A stretch of DNA of 64,000 nt from Devosia oryziradicis (GTDB lineage Bacteria; Pseudomonadota; Alphaproteobacteria; Rhizobiales; Devosiaceae), in NCBI RefSeq assembly GCF_016698645.1, contig NZ_CP068047.1, positions 3,197,001 through 3,261,000 on the forward strand, given 5' to 3'. Shown in pieces: positions 62,081 to 64,000 of the stretch; positions within the stretch are counted from its first letter, which is position 1; each line of letters opens with the position of its first letter. The notes beneath the pieces were generated by a model. That model was not told where the DNA came from. It made no database searches and was given only the letters and a program-made list of their open reading frames with translations. Made by a program: the position numbers and the translations under genes.

Positions 62081-62643
62081 GCGAGGCGCTCCGCGTGGGC
62101 GATGATGAGACGGGCTGCCTGCTCGGGCGGCAGATGTGTGGTATCGAGGTCGAGCCGGTTGGGATGATCGACGCGTAGCAACTCCGTCGTGCGGCGCTTG
62201 TGCTCCGCGCTCGCGACATCGGTATGCTTGAGCCGCTCGGCCCGCTCCGGCGAGCCGACCCGCGCGGCATGGGCAGCGTCGGAGGCCGCCAGCAGAACCG
62301 GCACGAACGTGCCATCCCGGCGTCGCGCCGTCTCCATCACCCGGTCATAGGCGGCCCGGTCACCCGGGTCGCTCTCCAGCAGGCAATTGGTAAGAACGAA
62401 GCTGGCATCGGCTGGTGCCAGGTCCTCCATGGCCTGTAAGGCCTGTTCGCGAATCACACCAATCATGTCCCAGACCCGCTCTGGCAGCGGCGTTCGGCTA
62501 TCAGCGCGGATGAGCGAGAAAATGACATTGTTCGCCAAGTGGTTGTCGAACAGGCGCGCGCCGGTGGCCGCGCAGATGGCCTTGGCGACCGTCAGCTTGC
62601 CCACGCCATAATGGCCAATGAGATAGACGATAGTGTTGTTCAT
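62077..62643 (-). CDS. P-loop kinase-like protein of unknown substrate
   Basis: A 188-residue protein with an N-terminal nucleotide-binding loop IGHYGVGKLTVAKAI at 9-23. Leu stands where Ser or Thr is usual before the final Thr (GKLT). A lid-like Arg-rich segment METARRRDGTFVPVLL and a C-terminal DLDTTHLPPEQAARLI follow, as in small-molecule kinases of the AAA_18/adenylate-kinase-like group. It overlaps cobN upstream (ATGA) and cobO downstream (ATGA), so all three are translationally coupled. Not a canonical cob gene. Confidence 0.82.
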   Translation of the reverse strand: MNNTIVYLIGHYGVGKLTVAKAICAATGARLFDNHLANNVIFSLIRADSRTPLPERVWDMIGVIREQALQAMEDLAPADASFVLTNCLLESDPGDRAAYDRVMETARRRDGTFVPVLLAASDAAHAARVGSPERAERLKHTDVASAEHKRRTTELLRVDHPNRLDLDTTHLPPEQAARLIIAHAERLA

Positions 62644-64000
62644 GCTTCCCCCGCGAGCAGAGCATAGGCGGCGTTGGAGCGAGGGGTCCACAGGCCGCGC
62701 TGGCGCGCCTCGTTGAACTTGGCGAGCAGTTCGTCATAGCCGTGCCGGTTGGCCGATTTCAGCCAGTCGCGCACGCTGTCGTCCTCGACAAAGGCCTCGA
62801 AGGCCAGGTCGAAATGATGCGTCTTGACCGCGCCCGTGGTGGCGGCGAAGGCGAACATGAAATCGACAGTGGCAATGATCTCGAAGGCGCCGCGATAGCC
62901 GTGGCGCTGCATGCCCGATATCCATTTGGGATTGACCACGCGCGAGCGCATGACGTGGGAGATTTCCTCCTCCAGCGTGCGGATCAGCGGACGTTCGGGG
63001 CGGGAATGGTCATTGTGGTAGACCGCTGGCTTGCGGCCGGTCAGCGTTTCGGCGGCGGCCGAAAGCCCACCCTCGAACTGGTAGTAGTTGTCGCTGTCGA
63101 GCAGGTCGTGCTCGCGATTGTCCTGGTTGTGGATGACGGCGTCGATGTCGCCGAGCCGTGCCGCGAAGCGGCTGCGCTGCGGCGTGCCGGCATCCTTGGC
63201 GCCATAGGCATACTGGCCCCAGTCGAGTGCACGGTTGGCGAGGTCGACCTTGCTAGACCAGGCGCCGGAATCGACCAGGGCATTGAGCCCCGCACCATAG
63301 GTGCCAGGCTTGCTGCCAAAGATGCGGTGCCCGGCAGCATGATCGTCGGCGCTGGCGGCATCGGCGCGCATGGAAGCCGCGATCGGATTGTCCTCGACCG
63401 GTTCGTCGAGAGCGCCAATGGCTCGGATGGCACGATCGAAAAGAGCAATCTGGGCGGGGAAGGCATCGCGGAAGAAGCCCGATATGCGCAGGGTCACGTC
63501 GACACGCGGCCGGCCGAGTTTTGCCAGCGGAATGATTTCGTAGCCGGATACGCGGAGCGAGCCGGGGTCCCAGGTGGGCCGGGCTCCAATCAGCGCCAGG
63601 GCCTGGGCGATGTCGTCTCCGCCCGTGCGCATATTGGCCGTGCCCCAGACCGAAAGGGCGACCGAGCGCAGGTGGTGACCATGATCCTGCAGGTGACGGA
63701 GGACCAGGCTCTCAGCCGATTTGCGGCCCAACTCCCAGGCCGTGGGCGTGGGGACGGCTCGGCTGTCCACCGAATAGAAGTTGCGCCCGGTGGGCAACAC
63801 GTCGAGCCGCCCGCGCGATGGGGCGCCGGACGGACCGGGCCGGATGAACTTTCCGTCGAGACCGTCAAGAAGTGCCTGCATTTCAGCCGGGCCCGAGGCG
63901 GCGAGGCGCGGGCGGATGAGGGTTTGTACGGTATCGAGGACGGCACGGGTGGCGGTCCAGGTAGGATCGACCATCCGAGCACTGTCGACCAGATCGGCGG
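62640..64000 (-). CDS. cobN: cobaltochelatase subunit CobN, 3' part (incomplete)
   Basis: The C-terminal 450 or so residues of CobN; the frame is open to the right window edge and the true start lies beyond it. CobN, with CobS and CobT, inserts cobalt into hydrogenobyrinic acid a,c-diamide in the aerobic pathway. Blocks include ALSVWGTANMRTGGDDIAQAL, RVDVTLRISGFFRDAFPAQ, VIHNQDNREHDLLDSDNYYQ and EEISHVMRSRVVNPKWISGM. It confirms the oxygen-dependent route. Its stop overlaps the kinase start. Confidence 0.97.
   Translation of the reverse strand, partial: ADLVDSARMVDPTWTATRAVLDTVQTLIRPRLAASGPAEMQALLDGLDGKFIRPGPSGAPSRGRLDVLPTGRNFYSVDSRAVPTPTAWELGRKSAESLVLRHLQDHGHHLRSVALSVWGTANMRTGGDDIAQALALIGARPTWDPGSLRVSGYEIIPLAKLGRPRVDVTLRISGFFRDAFPAQIALFDRAIRAIGALDEPVEDNPIAASMRADAASADDHAAGHRIFGSKPGTYGAGLNALVDSGAWSSKVDLANRALDWGQYAYGAKDAGTPQRSRFAARLGDIDAVIHNQDNREHDLLDSDNYYQFEGGLSAAAETLTGRKPAVYHNDHSRPERPLIRTLEEEISHVMRSRVVNPKWISGMQRHGYRGAFEIIATVDFMFAFAATTGAVKTHHFDLAFEAFVEDDSVRDWLKSANRHGYDELLAKFNEARQRGLWTPRSNAAYALLAGEA

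Overview
The window is chromosomal DNA from an alphaproteobacterium of the order Hyphomicrobiales, most like Devosia. I infer this from the high GC content, the split F0 operon (atpI-atpB-atpE-atpF'-atpF without the F1 genes), the ctaC-ctaD-ctaB-(small gene)-ctaG-ctaE-DUF983-surf1-thrC-M16 arrangement, and small families typical of this order (DUF1127, DUF2093, DUF4170, DUF6101, IalB). Most of the region is core genome. No insertion sequence, prophage, CRISPR array, tRNA or rRNA was seen. Many genes start with GTG or TTG behind a clear Shine-Dalgarno sequence.

Layout, left to right. 0.1-5.0 kb: a DUF721/DciA-like protein, a DsbA-family oxidoreductase and SMC. 5.1-6.2 kb: an Xre/ParS-type antitoxin and RES-domain toxin with a repeat-bearing AT-rich promoter. 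6.2-6.9 kb: a 650-bp gene-free stretch with strong hairpins, ending in the atp promoter. 6.9-9.6 kb: F0 ATP synthase genes and an intrinsic terminator. 9.8-14.8 kb: a tandem glycine riboswitch driving gcvT-gcvH-gcvPA-gcvPB, where GcvPA carries an unusual 107-residue C-terminal extension. 15-17 kb: lipoprotein, peroxiredoxin and DsbD-alpha-like genes. 17.1-20.6 kb: YqgE and a membrane PAS-GGDEF-EAL protein. 20.8-30.6 kb: a long leftward run from ctaC to a GNAT acetyltransferase (cytochrome aa3 oxidase, its assembly factors, threonine synthase, M16 protease), with an FNR/FixK-like box upstream. 30.9-38.3 kb: IalB, PilZ, DUF1127, LysR, xseA, DUF2093, an LpxB-related glycosyltransferase, DUF4170, an IMPase/CysQ-type phosphatase and DUF6101. 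38.4-47.6 kb: ubiA, rsmE, gshA, purD, a patatin, tadA, fabV and mutL. 47.6-52.9 kb: the Entner-Doudoroff entry genes edd-pgl-zwf plus a BadF/BadG-type sugar kinase.

From 53.1 kb to the right edge lies an aerobic cobalamin cluster: cobU(P), cobD, cobQ, cobB, cobA, cobK, cobE, cobO and the 3' part of cobN. It also holds a cation-diffusion transporter, a secreted unknown and an unassigned P-loop kinase translationally coupled between cobN and cobO. The cobE leader resembles a compact or eroded cobalamin riboswitch whose last hairpin contains the cobE ribosome-binding site.

Palindromic intergenic repeats of several families punctuate the gene boundaries. One family shows compensatory base changes between copies. 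The most unusual points are the GcvPA fusion, the compact B12-like leader, the cobN-kinase-cobO coupling and the structured 6.2-6.9 kb interval.
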